DNA from: Chloroflexi bacterium UBA4733
GTDB lineage: Bacteria > Chloroflexota > UBA4733
Direction: 5' to 3'
DNA length: 9,884 bases
Assembly: GCA_002404055.1 (NCBI GenBank)
Contig: DHIZ01000223.1
Span: 25,866 to 35,749 of the forward strand
Position 1 is the first letter of the stretch. Each line of letters starts with the position of its first letter. Shown piece after piece: positions 1-6,373 of the stretch. The notes under the pieces are model-generated. The model was not told where the DNA came from and searched no databases. It was given only the letters and a program-made list of their open reading frames with translations. Made by a program: the position numbers and the translations under genes.

Positions 1-968
1 CCGAGGTCGGTGAACCAGAACAGCCGGTCGCTGGAACGAAGGTCGAAGCAGTGAGCCAGGTCCTGGGCCGCCTTGAAGGGAAAGCCGGCGTGGACATGGA
101 CTGTCGCCTTTGGCAACCCCGTCGTGCCCGACGTGTAGATCAACAAGAACGGGTCGCCGGCCGCCGTGTCCGCCGGCGCTCGCTGGCCGGCCTGCTGCGC
201 GCCGAGCGCCTCGTGCCACCAGATGTCGTATCCCTGGCGCCAGGGTACTGGCTGACCGCAACGACGAATGACCAGCGTGTGCTCCAGGCTGGGGCAGAGC
301 CGGCCTGCGTCGTCGGCCGTCTCCTTCAAGCGCACGACCTGGCCACGGCGCAAGAAGCCGTCGGTCGTGATCAGCAGGCGAGCGGAGCAGCCGTTGAGCC
401 GGTCGGCAAGCGCCTGGGCGCCGGAGCCGGAGAAGATCGGCGTGTAGATGGCGCCCAGGTAGCCGCAGGCCAGCACGGCCACGACGGTCTCCGGGAGCAT
501 CGGCAAGAAGATGCCGACACGATCGCCGGGACCTATCCCCAGCGCCGCGATAGCCGCGGCGGCACGCTGCACCTCGGCCGCCAGTTGGTCATAGTCCAAG
601 CGGATAGTGACGCCGTCTTCCCCTTCCCAGAGTACGGCCGGGCGCCGTGCCCGAGCGGAACCTGCCTCCAGTCCCAGTGCTGCGCCGACGTAGTTCCAGC
701 GCGCGCCCACGAAGAAGCGGCTCCAGGGTAGGCCAGCCGTCGTGTCGAGCCAGCGGTCGGGCGGCGATTGCCAGCGGATACCGATGTCAGCAGCGACGGC
801 TGACCAGAACTGCTCCGGATCAGCGAGCGCGCGGGCCTGGAGTGCCGGGAGGTCGGCTACAGCCAGCCGGCGCATGAAGCCGGCAAGACGGGTCGCTGCA
901 GCTTGCCCCGGCTCAGGCGCCCAGGCAAACTGCTGTCCGGAAGCCAGGGAGTCTTGAACGTTACCCAT
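1..968 (-). CDS. Acetyl-CoA synthetase-type AMP-forming acyl-CoA ligase, N-terminal 322 residues (3' end beyond the window)
   Basis: The visible product is an ANL-superfamily adenylate-forming ligase. It would activate a short carboxylate to an acyl-adenylate and then an acyl-CoA in the cytoplasm. An ACS-type N-terminal segment (QFWSAVAADIGIRW, about residues 53-66) precedes the adenylation core. The core shows GDRVGIFLPMLPE (148-160), the ACS-like IYTPIFSGSGAQALADRLN (174-192) and the phosphate-binding loop YTSGTTGLPK (278-287). The catalytic C-terminal lysine lies outside the window. The start is ATG at 966-968, set by the SD TAAGGAGG four bases upstream. That SD contains the TAA stop of the SDR gene, so the two are probably cotranscribed and coupled. 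Acetyl-, propionyl- or acetoacetyl-CoA ligase are all possible; the substrate cannot be read here. Confidence 0.9.
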   Translation of the reverse strand, partial: MGNVQDSLASGQQFAWAPEPGQAAATRLAGFMRRLAVADLPALQARALADPEQFWSAVAADIGIRWQSPPDRWLDTTAGLPWSRFFVGARWNYVGAALGLEAGSARARRPAVLWEGEDGVTIRLDYDQLAAEVQRAAAAIAALGIGPGDRVGIFLPMLPETVVAVLACGYLGAIYTPIFSGSGAQALADRLNGCSARLLITTDGFLRRGQVVRLKETADDAGRLCPSLEHTLVIRRCGQPVPWRQGYDIWWHEALGAQQAGQRAPADTAAGDPFLLIYTSGTTGLPKATVHVHAGFPFKAAQDLAHCFDLRSSDRLFWFTDL

Positions 969-972
969 CTCG

Positions 973-980
973 CCTCCTTA
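973..980 (-). promoter_or_regulatory. Shine-Dalgarno of the acyl-CoA ligase, overlapping the SDR stop codon
   Basis: The minus strand reads TAAGGAGG, then CGAG, then ATG. The TAA is the stop codon of the upstream SDR gene, so ribosomes ending there sit on the SD of the ligase. This near-perfect site fixes the ligase start at 968. Confidence 0.8.
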
Positions 981-1748
981 CCAGGCAGTCCAGCCGCCAT
1001 CGACCATCAGAGTATGGCCAGTGACCATAGCGGCGGCCGCGCTGGCGAGGTAGACGACGGCGCCGACCACGTCCTCGGGCTCGGCGATGCGGCCAAGCGG
1101 AATGCGCCGAAGGATGTCGTCGCGCACCGCCGGATCACTGAGCGTGCGCTCGCCCATCGGCGTGCGCACGAAGGTCGGCGCGACGGCGTTGACCAGGATG
1201 TTGTGGGGCGCCCACTCGATAGCGAGGACGCGGGTGAGGTTGACTACCCCGGCTTTTGCCGCACAGTACGCGGCTCGGTTGAAGTAGCCGACGACACCGT
1301 TCTGTGAGGCGACGTTGATGATCCGCCCTCCGTGCTGGGCCACCATGACCCGGCCGGCAGCCTGGGCACAAAAGAAGACACCGCGCAGGTTCACGTCAAG
1401 CACGCGATCCCAGTCATCTTCGCTCACCTCGAGGGCCGGGCGAGCGACTTGCACGCCGGCATTGTTCACCAGCAGGTCGAGCCGTCCCAGTTGGTGTTGT
1501 ACTGTGGCGATGACCGGCCCGATGGACGGGACATCCCGCACGTCAAGCGGTAAGGCGAGGCTCCGCCGCCCCATGTGCTGAATCAGGTCACTCACGTCTG
1601 CGGCTCGCTCGAGGAGGTTAGGCAGCTCGGTCGTGACAACGTGGGCGCCTGCTTCAGCAAGCGCCAGGGCGATGGCGCGTCCGATGCCGCTTCCAGCACC
1701 GGTCACGAGCGCCACCTGATCGGTCAACTGCATGCTCGGTAAGTACAT
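978..1748 (-). CDS. SDR-family NAD(P)-dependent oxidoreductase
   Basis: This is a classical short-chain dehydrogenase of about 251-256 residues, the usual family length. Numbered from the internal ATG at 1733, it shows TGAGSGIG (11-18, cofactor loop), an acidic E36 at the end of beta-2 (suggesting NAD rather than NADP), NNAG (90-93), N115, S143 in NVASQNG, Y156-x3-K160 (YCAAK), and the terminal GHTLMVDGGWTAW typical of FabG/glucose-dehydrogenase-like SDRs. The catalytic tetrad N-S-Y-K is complete. The frame stays open to a GTG at 1880, but those 44 extra residues do not look like SDR sequence. ATG at 1748 (chosen) or 1733 fits the family; neither has a clear SD. The next gene is the acyl-CoA ligase, and the dehydratase-like gene is divergent. 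Oxidation of a sugar acid or hydroxy acid is an inference. Confidence 0.9.
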   Translation of the reverse strand: MYLPSMQLTDQVALVTGAGSGIGRAIALALAEAGAHVVTTELPNLLERAADVSDLIQHMGRRSLALPLDVRDVPSIGPVIATVQHQLGRLDLLVNNAGVQVARPALEVSEDDWDRVLDVNLRGVFFCAQAAGRVMVAQHGGRIINVASQNGVVGYFNRAAYCAAKAGVVNLTRVLAIEWAPHNILVNAVAPTFVRTPMGERTLSDPAVRDDILRRIPLGRIAEPEDVVGAVVYLASAAAAMVTGHTLMVDGGWTAW

Positions 1749-1913
1749 ACGCGCTAGCATGGCGCCACACGCTGGCTCCGTCAAGAGACCTGCCAGAAGG
1801 CCAGGAGGGGGGGTGATGCAAAGTAGTGCGGAGGAAAGCGGCAACTCCTGTGCAGTATGCTCTGGCGCGAGGCGGGCCACCTCGGCGCGGCCCTACAGCA
1901 GATTGGACACACG

Positions 1914-3020
1914 ATGAAGATCACCTCTGTCGAACCCATACTCTTTGATGCGGGATTTGGCCGAGTTTGGTTGTTCGTGCGGGTGAACACCGACGCTGGA
2001 CTGAGCGGCATCGGCGAAAGCACGACCACGGAGCCGTTCATGGCCGCCGCAGTCTTACGGCGGGTCGGCGACTCACTGCTGGGTCAGGATCCCAGCCGCA
2101 TCCAGGAGATCTGGCAAACGACCTACACGCGCCACTTCAACGTGCGCGGCGGCCCCCTGCTGTTGTGCGCGATGAGCGGCATTGAGCACGCGCTGTGGGA
2201 CATCAAGGGCAAGCTGGCCGGTCTGCCGGTCTATGAACTGCTGGGCGGCAAGCTGCGCGACAGCGTACCGGTGTACGCCAACCACATGTTCTTCGCCGGC
2301 CTGAGTGCGCCGGAAGCGTACGCCGAACGCGCCGCCGAAGCCGTCGAACGCGGCTACCGCGCCGTGAAGATCGATCCCTTTGGGGCGGTGCGCGGCACTT
2401 TGCGACCGCCGGAGTTGCGGCAGGCCATGGCGATTGTCCGGGCGGTGCGCGACGCTGTCGGTCCCGATGTTGATGTCGCCATCGACAGCCACGCCAAGTT
2501 CAGCATGGCGGCGGCCATCACGGTGGGCCGAGCGCTGGAGGAGTTTGCGCCGTTCTTTTACGAGGAGCCGGTACCGCCGGAGAACGTCGCGGCCCTGGCC
2601 AAGGTGCGCGCCTGTGTCAACGTGCCGATCGCCACCGGGGAACGCCTCTATACCAAGTGGGGCTTCCGCGAGCTGCTGGCCGCCCAGGCTGCCGAGATCA
2701 TCCAGGTCGATGTTGCCCACTGTGGCGGCATCCTGGAGGCCCGCTTCATCGCCGCCATGGCGGAGAGCGCCTACGTGCAACTGGCGCCCCATAGTTGGTA
2801 CGGGCCCGTTTCACTGGCCGCCTCCTTGCAACTCGACGCCGGCATCCCCAACCTGCTGGCGCAAGAGCGGGCTGTGCCCCATCAGGAGCCGCCCCAGCAA
2901 CGCGACCTGCTCATGACACCCTTCACCTTTCGTGACGGCGCCCTCGTCGTCCCGACCGGGCCAGGTCTGGGCATCACCTTGAATGAGGAGGTACTGACGG
3001 CGCACCGCCTGGAGGGCTGA
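1914..3020 (+). CDS. Mandelate racemase/muconate lactonizing enzyme family protein, galactonate dehydratase-like
   Basis: This is an enolase-superfamily enzyme of 368 residues, full length for the family. It would abstract the alpha-proton of a sugar acid, most likely to give a 2-keto-3-deoxy acid. An N-terminal capping domain (1-120, with GIGESTTTEPF) is followed by the barrel: K152/D154 in VKIDPF, D191 and H193 in AIDSHAKFS, E217 in FFYEEPVPP, E243 in ATGERLYTKWGF, D266 in IIQVDVAHCGGI, H293 in LAPHSWYGP, and E318 near LLAQE. D191, E217 and E243 are the expected Mg ligands; H293 with D266 is the expected catalytic dyad. ATGERLY and QVDVAHCGGI resemble E. coli DgoD, but substrate specificity in this family cannot be read from motifs alone. 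The start at 1914 (MKITSVEPILF) matches family N-termini; an upstream ATG at 1857 adds 19 unrelated residues. No good SD is seen. The gene diverges from the SDR/ligase pair. Confidence 0.92.
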   Translation: MKITSVEPILFDAGFGRVWLFVRVNTDAGLSGIGESTTTEPFMAAAVLRRVGDSLLGQDPSRIQEIWQTTYTRHFNVRGGPLLLCAMSGIEHALWDIKGKLAGLPVYELLGGKLRDSVPVYANHMFFAGLSAPEAYAERAAEAVERGYRAVKIDPFGAVRGTLRPPELRQAMAIVRAVRDAVGPDVDVAIDSHAKFSMAAAITVGRALEEFAPFFYEEPVPPENVAALAKVRACVNVPIATGERLYTKWGFRELLAAQAAEIIQVDVAHCGGILEARFIAAMAESAYVQLAPHSWYGPVSLAASLQLDAGIPNLLAQERAVPHQEPPQQRDLLMTPFTFRDGALVVPTGPGLGITLNEEVLTAHRLEG

Positions 3021-3034
3021 CAAAGGTCCCCCCG

Positions 3035-3229
3035 AGCAGGGCCGCGATTGCGATCGGCGGCCAAGTGACGAGGGCGACTGCGGTCGCTTGGTGGGGGAGG
3101 GCGGTTGCGATAGGGGATGGATGATAGGGCGGGGCACTGAGACGCCGGGGATGCGCAACCGTGCTCACCCTGTCAAGCGACCGCAGTCGCCCTCGTCACT
3201 TGGCCGCCGATCGCAATCGCGGCCCTGCT
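3035..3229. repeat. Long inverted repeat: two perfect 56-bp arms around an 83-bp centre
   Basis: Positions 3035-3090 and 3174-3229 are exact reverse complements over 56 bp. Pairing continues inward in patches: 3094-3096 with 3168-3170, and CGGTTGCG at 3102-3109 with CGCAACCG at 3154-3161. The whole 195 bp is therefore an imperfect palindrome. It nearly fills the gap between two convergent genes: 14 bp after the stop of the dehydratase-like gene and 3 bp before the stop of the flavoprotein gene. No target-site duplication is visible (flanks TCCCCCCG and GGATCATC). No ORF inside looks real. It could be a MITE-like non-autonomous element, a decayed or hairpin-forming chromosomal repeat, or a very strong bidirectional transcription barrier. 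There is no T-run, so it is not a standard intrinsic terminator. Confidence 0.9.
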
Positions 3230-3232
3230 GGA

Positions 3233-4366
3233 TCATCTAAACCGCCCCAGCCGGAACAGCCTAATGTCGTGCCGGGTTGCACCCTCCAAAGCCAGATCCG
3301 CCATGATCTCGCCCACCACGCTGCAGAACTTGAATCCGTGGCCGGAGAAGCCGGCGGCGATGGACACCTGCGGATAGTCCGGGTGGACATCAATGATGAA
3401 GTGCTCGTCGGGGCTATTCGTGAAGAGACAGACCTGCAGGTTTACGGTCGGCCCCGCTCCGTCGGGAAAGTTGCGCTCGGCAAAGCTGCGCAGCACCCGC
3501 TCGTCGCGCTCGTAGCAGCCACGGTCTAGTTGGTCTGGATCGGTTTGCTCCTGGAGGTGGTGGTAACGCCCCACCTTGAAGCCCGGCACGCCGAAGACCG
3601 GGAAGCCGTAAAAGTGTCCTTCCTCCACAGTGACATTGAACACGGGAAAGCGACCCTCCGCGAAGCTCTCAGGGTGCCGGGGTTGGAACCAGCCCACCAC
3701 CTGGCGCTCCGCTTGCGCCAGGCCGGCGAGCCGATCAACAAGTGTGCTCGCCCAGGCGCCGGCCGTCACCACCAGGCGCGCTGCCTCGTAGCTGCCGAGA
3801 TTGGTACGCACGCGCACGCCGTCGCCCAGCGGCTCCCAGCCAAGCACCTGCTCGCGGCTGTGTACCTCCGCTCCCAGGGCCTGCGCTGCTCCGACGTGGG
3901 CAGCGACGCAGCGTTCCGGCAGTAGGAACCCGCCATCCGGCTGAAACACCGCCATGACATCAGTCGGTAACCGGTAGCCCGGAAAGCGCTGCGTGAGTTC
4001 GGCACTCGTCAACACCTCGTGTGGTAGATCATGCAAGGCACAGGACCGAAGCGACCCCTGGAAAACCTTGCTCTCCCGTGTGCCGGCGTCAACCGAGCCG
4101 GTGATGTGGAGCAGCGTCTCCCCCGCCGCCTGCTGCAACTCCCGCCAGAGCTCGTAGGAGCGACGCAGCAGCGGCACATAGGATGGGTGCTCGAAGTAGG
4201 CCAGGCGGATGATGCGCGTGACACCGTGCGACGAGCCCATATCGTTCGGAATGTCGAAGCGTTCCAACCCGAGCACGCGCATGCCGCGCCGGGCCAGTTG
4301 GTAGACGGTGGCGCTGCCCATACCGCCAACGCCAACGACGATCACGTCAAACGGGCGGGTAGTCAT
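3233..4366 (-). CDS. FAD-dependent amine oxidase of the monomeric sarcosine oxidase / N-methyl-L-tryptophan oxidase type
   Basis: This DAO-superfamily flavoprotein of 377 residues (from ATG 4366) would oxidise an N-methyl or secondary amino acid to an imine with release of H2O2. It has the Rossmann FAD motif VIVVGVGGMGSATVYQLA (GxGxxG at 12-17) with E35 at the ribose position; MGSSHGVTRIIRLAY (43-57), the MSOX flavin/substrate loop; RQVVGWF (221-227); K264 in GFKVG, matching the oxygen-activating lysine of MSOX; C313 in QVCLFTNSPDEHF, matching the cysteine that covalently holds FAD in MSOX; and AAGFSGHGFKF (337-347). Length and motif order match MSOX/SolA. The frame also offers an ATG at 4390, which adds eight unconserved residues; neither start has a clear SD. 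The gene stands alone and converges on the dehydratase-like gene. Sarcosine is the best-supported substrate class but is not proven. Confidence 0.92.
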   Translation of the reverse strand: MTTRPFDVIVVGVGGMGSATVYQLARRGMRVLGLERFDIPNDMGSSHGVTRIIRLAYFEHPSYVPLLRRSYELWRELQQAAGETLLHITGSVDAGTRESKVFQGSLRSCALHDLPHEVLTSAELTQRFPGYRLPTDVMAVFQPDGGFLLPERCVAAHVGAAQALGAEVHSREQVLGWEPLGDGVRVRTNLGSYEAARLVVTAGAWASTLVDRLAGLAQAERQVVGWFQPRHPESFAEGRFPVFNVTVEEGHFYGFPVFGVPGFKVGRYHHLQEQTDPDQLDRGCYERDERVLRSFAERNFPDGAGPTVNLQVCLFTNSPDEHFIIDVHPDYPQVSIAAGFSGHGFKFCSVVGEIMADLALEGATRHDIRLFRLGRFR

Positions 4367-4445
4367 TGAGCCATGCCGATGCACTGGCATGCGGCGCGAA
4401 TGCTAGACAAGGTCTTCAGTCTCGTTTCCATATCACGGTGCCATT

Positions 4446-4467
4446 ATGGCAGCCATGCATCTGCCAT
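4446..4467. promoter_or_regulatory. Short inverted repeat in the divergent intergenic region, possible operator
   Basis: ATGGCAG (4446-4452) and CTGCCAT (4461-4467) form a 7-bp inverted repeat with an 8-base spacer, in the ~285-bp region between the divergent flavoprotein (start 4366) and cytochrome operon (start 4651). A regulator-binding site is plausible but only inferred from symmetry. The rest of 4391-4634 shows no gene; a 5-bp CGGGG/CCCCG hairpin at 4598-4612 is the only other structure noticed. No convincing -35/-10 pair was found for either gene. Confidence 0.25.
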
Positions 4468-4634
4468 GCTGCCCGGCCCGTCTCGGCGTGCCCGTGCCGG
4501 TAAACATCTAAAAGGCGAGGAGGTAGCGGAACAGGGAGGCCCACGGTGGTACACTTCCCGCAAGCATCAAATATTGCTCGACCAGAACGGGAATCAGCGG
4601 GGGCCTGCCCCGACTTGAATCCCCAATTAGAGAG

Positions 4635-4643
4635 TAAGGAGGG
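4635..4643 (+). promoter_or_regulatory. Shine-Dalgarno that sets the start of the small membrane protein
   Basis: TAAGGAGGG lies seven bases before ATG 4651. The same frame has an upstream ATG at 4546, but that start lacks such a site and would add residues unlike a membrane-protein N-terminus. The SD therefore selects 4651. Confidence 0.8.
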
Positions 4644-4650
4644 TATCGGT

Positions 4651-4797
4651 ATGAACAATCCCGCGGCCTACCTGCACTGGGGCTTCATCGTGATCTCGGT
4701 CCCTAACCTGATCCTGATCGCCGGCATGGTCGTGGTCTTCGTGGCCGCGCTCGTGCTGCCGTTCCCGCGCCACGACGACGGGGGCGAACCACAATGA
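4651..4797 (+). CDS. 48-residue single-span membrane protein, first gene of the cytochrome b6-like operon
   Basis: This small protein starts MNNPAAYLHWG and has one hydrophobic segment (about residues 12-37, IVISVPNLILIAGMVVVF and beyond), followed by PFPRHDDGGEPQ, a polar charged tail. It fits a single-pass accessory subunit of a membrane cytochrome complex. The strong SD at 4635-4643 and the ATGA overlap (4794-4797) with the cytochrome b gene show translational coupling. A role in assembly or stability of the following cytochrome is inferred from position only. Its size, one span and lack of any redox motif resemble the small subunits of b6f/bc complexes, but I recognise no specific family name. 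Confidence 0.8.
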   Translation: MNNPAAYLHWGFIVISVPNLILIAGMVVVFVAALVLPFPRHDDGGEPQ

Positions 4798-5438
4798 ACT
4801 CCAAGCAAGCCACCGACCGCGCCGTTACGGGAAGCTGGACCACGGCGTTGCGCGAGTTCCTCGTCAGGCGGCTTCCTCCCGAGCACCTGCTGCCGGATCG
4901 GCAGCCGACCTACGTCGGTTCCTGGGTCTACGTGTTCGGCGTGGTCGCCACCGCGGCCCTCGTCTGGGTCATCGCCAGCGGTGTCGTGCTGGCCTTCTTC
5001 GGACCGCAGTGGTGGCACGAGGTCGGCGTCGGTCACTTCGTCAACAGCCTCCACCTGTGGGCGGTGCAACTGTTCTTCATCTTCATGGTCCTGCACCTGT
5101 GGGGCCAGTATTTCGCTGCCGGCTGGCGGGACGGCCGCGCACCGACCTGGATGGTTGGCGCCGTCACCTTCCTGATCAGCATCGTGGCAGCCTTCACCGG
5201 TTACGTGTCCCAGCAGAACTTCGACGCCCAGTGGATCGCCATCAACGCCAAAGACGCCATCAACGCGACCGGCCTGGGCAGCCTTTTCAACGTCCTGAAC
5301 TTCGGTCAGATGTACGGCATGCATGTGCTGCTGATCCCGATCACGATCACCTTCCTGGTAGCGCTGCACCTCGCTATGGTCCGCATGCGCGGCGTCGTCA
5401 AGCCGATCGAGCGACCGGTGAAGGGACAGGTGGGATGA
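4794..5438 (+). CDS. Cytochrome b6-like (cytochrome b N-terminal) di-heme membrane subunit
   Basis: This 214-residue membrane protein matches the N-terminal, heme-bearing half of cytochrome b. Four hydrophobic helices are visible (about 45-69, 87-107, 119-137, 175-198). The heme ligands are H87 and H101 in helix B (H-x13-H, SLHLWAVQLFFIFMVLHLWG) and H177 and H192 in helix D (H-x14-H, GMHVLLIPITITFLVALH). The x14 spacing in helix D is the b6 type rather than the bc1 type. AAFTGYVSQQNFDAQW (132-147) occupies the Qo-side loop region. The protein has no cysteine, so the extra c-type heme of b6f (heme cn) is not expected. It lies between the 48-aa gene and the next membrane subunit, overlapping each by ATGA. 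It is probably a quinol-linked electron carrier in the cytoplasmic membrane; the electron acceptor is unknown, since no Rieske or cytochrome c gene is in view. Confidence 0.9.
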   Translation: MNSKQATDRAVTGSWTTALREFLVRRLPPEHLLPDRQPTYVGSWVYVFGVVATAALVWVIASGVVLAFFGPQWWHEVGVGHFVNSLHLWAVQLFFIFMVLHLWGQYFAAGWRDGRAPTWMVGAVTFLISIVAAFTGYVSQQNFDAQWIAINAKDAINATGLGSLFNVLNFGQMYGMHVLLIPITITFLVALHLAMVRMRGVVKPIERPVKGQVG

Positions 5439-6373
5439 GCGCCGTCGATCAGACCGAGTACTACCGGGGCGTGCGCATGGCCCCCTACGACCTCGTGCGT
5501 GAGCTGGTCATCGCGCTGGGCGCCACGTTCGTGCTGATGGTCGGCCTGGCGGCGTTCCTGTCGTCGCCCGACGTGAAGCCGGAGACGATCCAGAGCTGGG
5601 CCCAGGCCGACCCGGTCGACCTCGTCACCACCGCGGTGGGTGAACTGGCGGGCACGACCACCAGTTCCGGCTACGGGCCGCCCTACAACGATGGCTCGGC
5701 ATCGATCCAGAGCATCGGCTTCTTCGCCCCCCAGGCGTGGGCCGGCGTCCATTCGCCGGTCGACGCCGCGCAAGACTTCGTGCTCCAGCCGCTCAAGCAA
5801 GCCGGCGTCGGCAACCCGGCCCTCGCCGCCGCACTCGCGACCTACACGGCAGCCAACGCCAAGCAGCAGCAAGCCTGGTTGGACGCCGAGGGCAAGGCGC
5901 TCAAGGACGCCAAAGTCCAGAGCGGGCAGGTGGTCGTGGCGGCCGGTGACTACGGCCCTCTGCCGACCATGCTAACGAACTATCTGGAGCTGGCCCGGGT
6001 GGGCGCGATCGATGGCGCGCTCCTCAGCGACGGCCACTTCTATCAGACCGACTACAGCCGACCGCTGCTGTTCATGGGCGACGGGGGCTACCTGAGCGGG
6101 CTGGCCGGCGATCAGCACCTGCTCGGCAGCCAGTGGGGCATGATGAACGAGACGGGCAACTACCCGGGCCAGGCCTGGCTCTGGCTCTACACCCTGTGGT
6201 ACCAGGTCCCCCCCTACAGCGGCGCGGCCAACGCCGACCTGCTGGTCGTGCTCACGATGGCGGTGCTGAGCCTGGGGCTGGTGCTGACGCCGTTCATCCC
6301 CATCGTCAACCGCATCCCGATCTGGGTCCCGATCTACCGGCTCATCTGGCGGCGTCACTACGCAAAGAGGTAG
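5435..6373 (+). CDS. Atypical cytochrome b/subunit-IV-like membrane protein with a large non-membrane insert
   Basis: The protein has 312 residues. An N-terminal helix (about 24-43, LVIALGATFVLMVGLAAF) followed by SSPDV resembles the first helix of cytochrome b6f subunit IV. The Qo signature PEWY expected after it is absent; DPVDLVTTAVGELAGTTTS (59-77) and GYGPPYN stand there instead. Residues about 78-255 are a soluble-looking domain, with an Ala/Gln/Lys-rich helical stretch (130-160), GDYGPLPTM (171-179), FYQTDYSRPLLFMGDGGYL (202-220) and QWGMMNETGNYPGQAWLWLY (233-252). A second helix (268-290) and PIWVPIYRLIWRRHY close the protein. Translation is coupled to the b6-like gene by ATGA. I infer that it pairs with that subunit; the insert is unassigned and might bind another partner or ligand. 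The 3' end overlaps the convergent GrdB-like gene by 32 bp. Confidence 0.85.
   Translation: MSAVDQTEYYRGVRMAPYDLVRELVIALGATFVLMVGLAAFLSSPDVKPETIQSWAQADPVDLVTTAVGELAGTTTSSGYGPPYNDGSASIQSIGFFAPQAWAGVHSPVDAAQDFVLQPLKQAGVGNPALAAALATYTAANAKQQQAWLDAEGKALKDAKVQSGQVVVAAGDYGPLPTMLTNYLELARVGAIDGALLSDGHFYQTDYSRPLLFMGDGGYLSGLAGDQHLLGSQWGMMNETGNYPGQAWLWLYTLWYQVPPYSGAANADLLVVLTMAVLSLGLVLTPFIPIVNRIPIWVPIYRLIWRRHYAKR

Noticed and set aside
51..731. 226-aa open frame on the plus strand
   Set aside because: Antisense shadow of the acyl-CoA ligase; the minus frame has the YTSGTTGLPK loop and a strong SD.
2073..2792. 239-aa open frame on the minus strand
   Set aside because: It is fully antisense to the dehydratase-like gene, which has complete catalytic motifs; the antisense peptide has no recognisable fold or SD and arises from high GC.
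3035..3229. Intrinsic terminator for the convergent genes
   Set aside because: The arms are far too long and no T-run follows on either strand, so it was listed as an inverted repeat rather than a terminator.
4668..5369. 233-aa open frame on the minus strand
   Set aside because: Antisense to the cytochrome b6-like gene; rich in His/Asp/Gln/Glu as the complement of membrane-helix codons, with no family resemblance.
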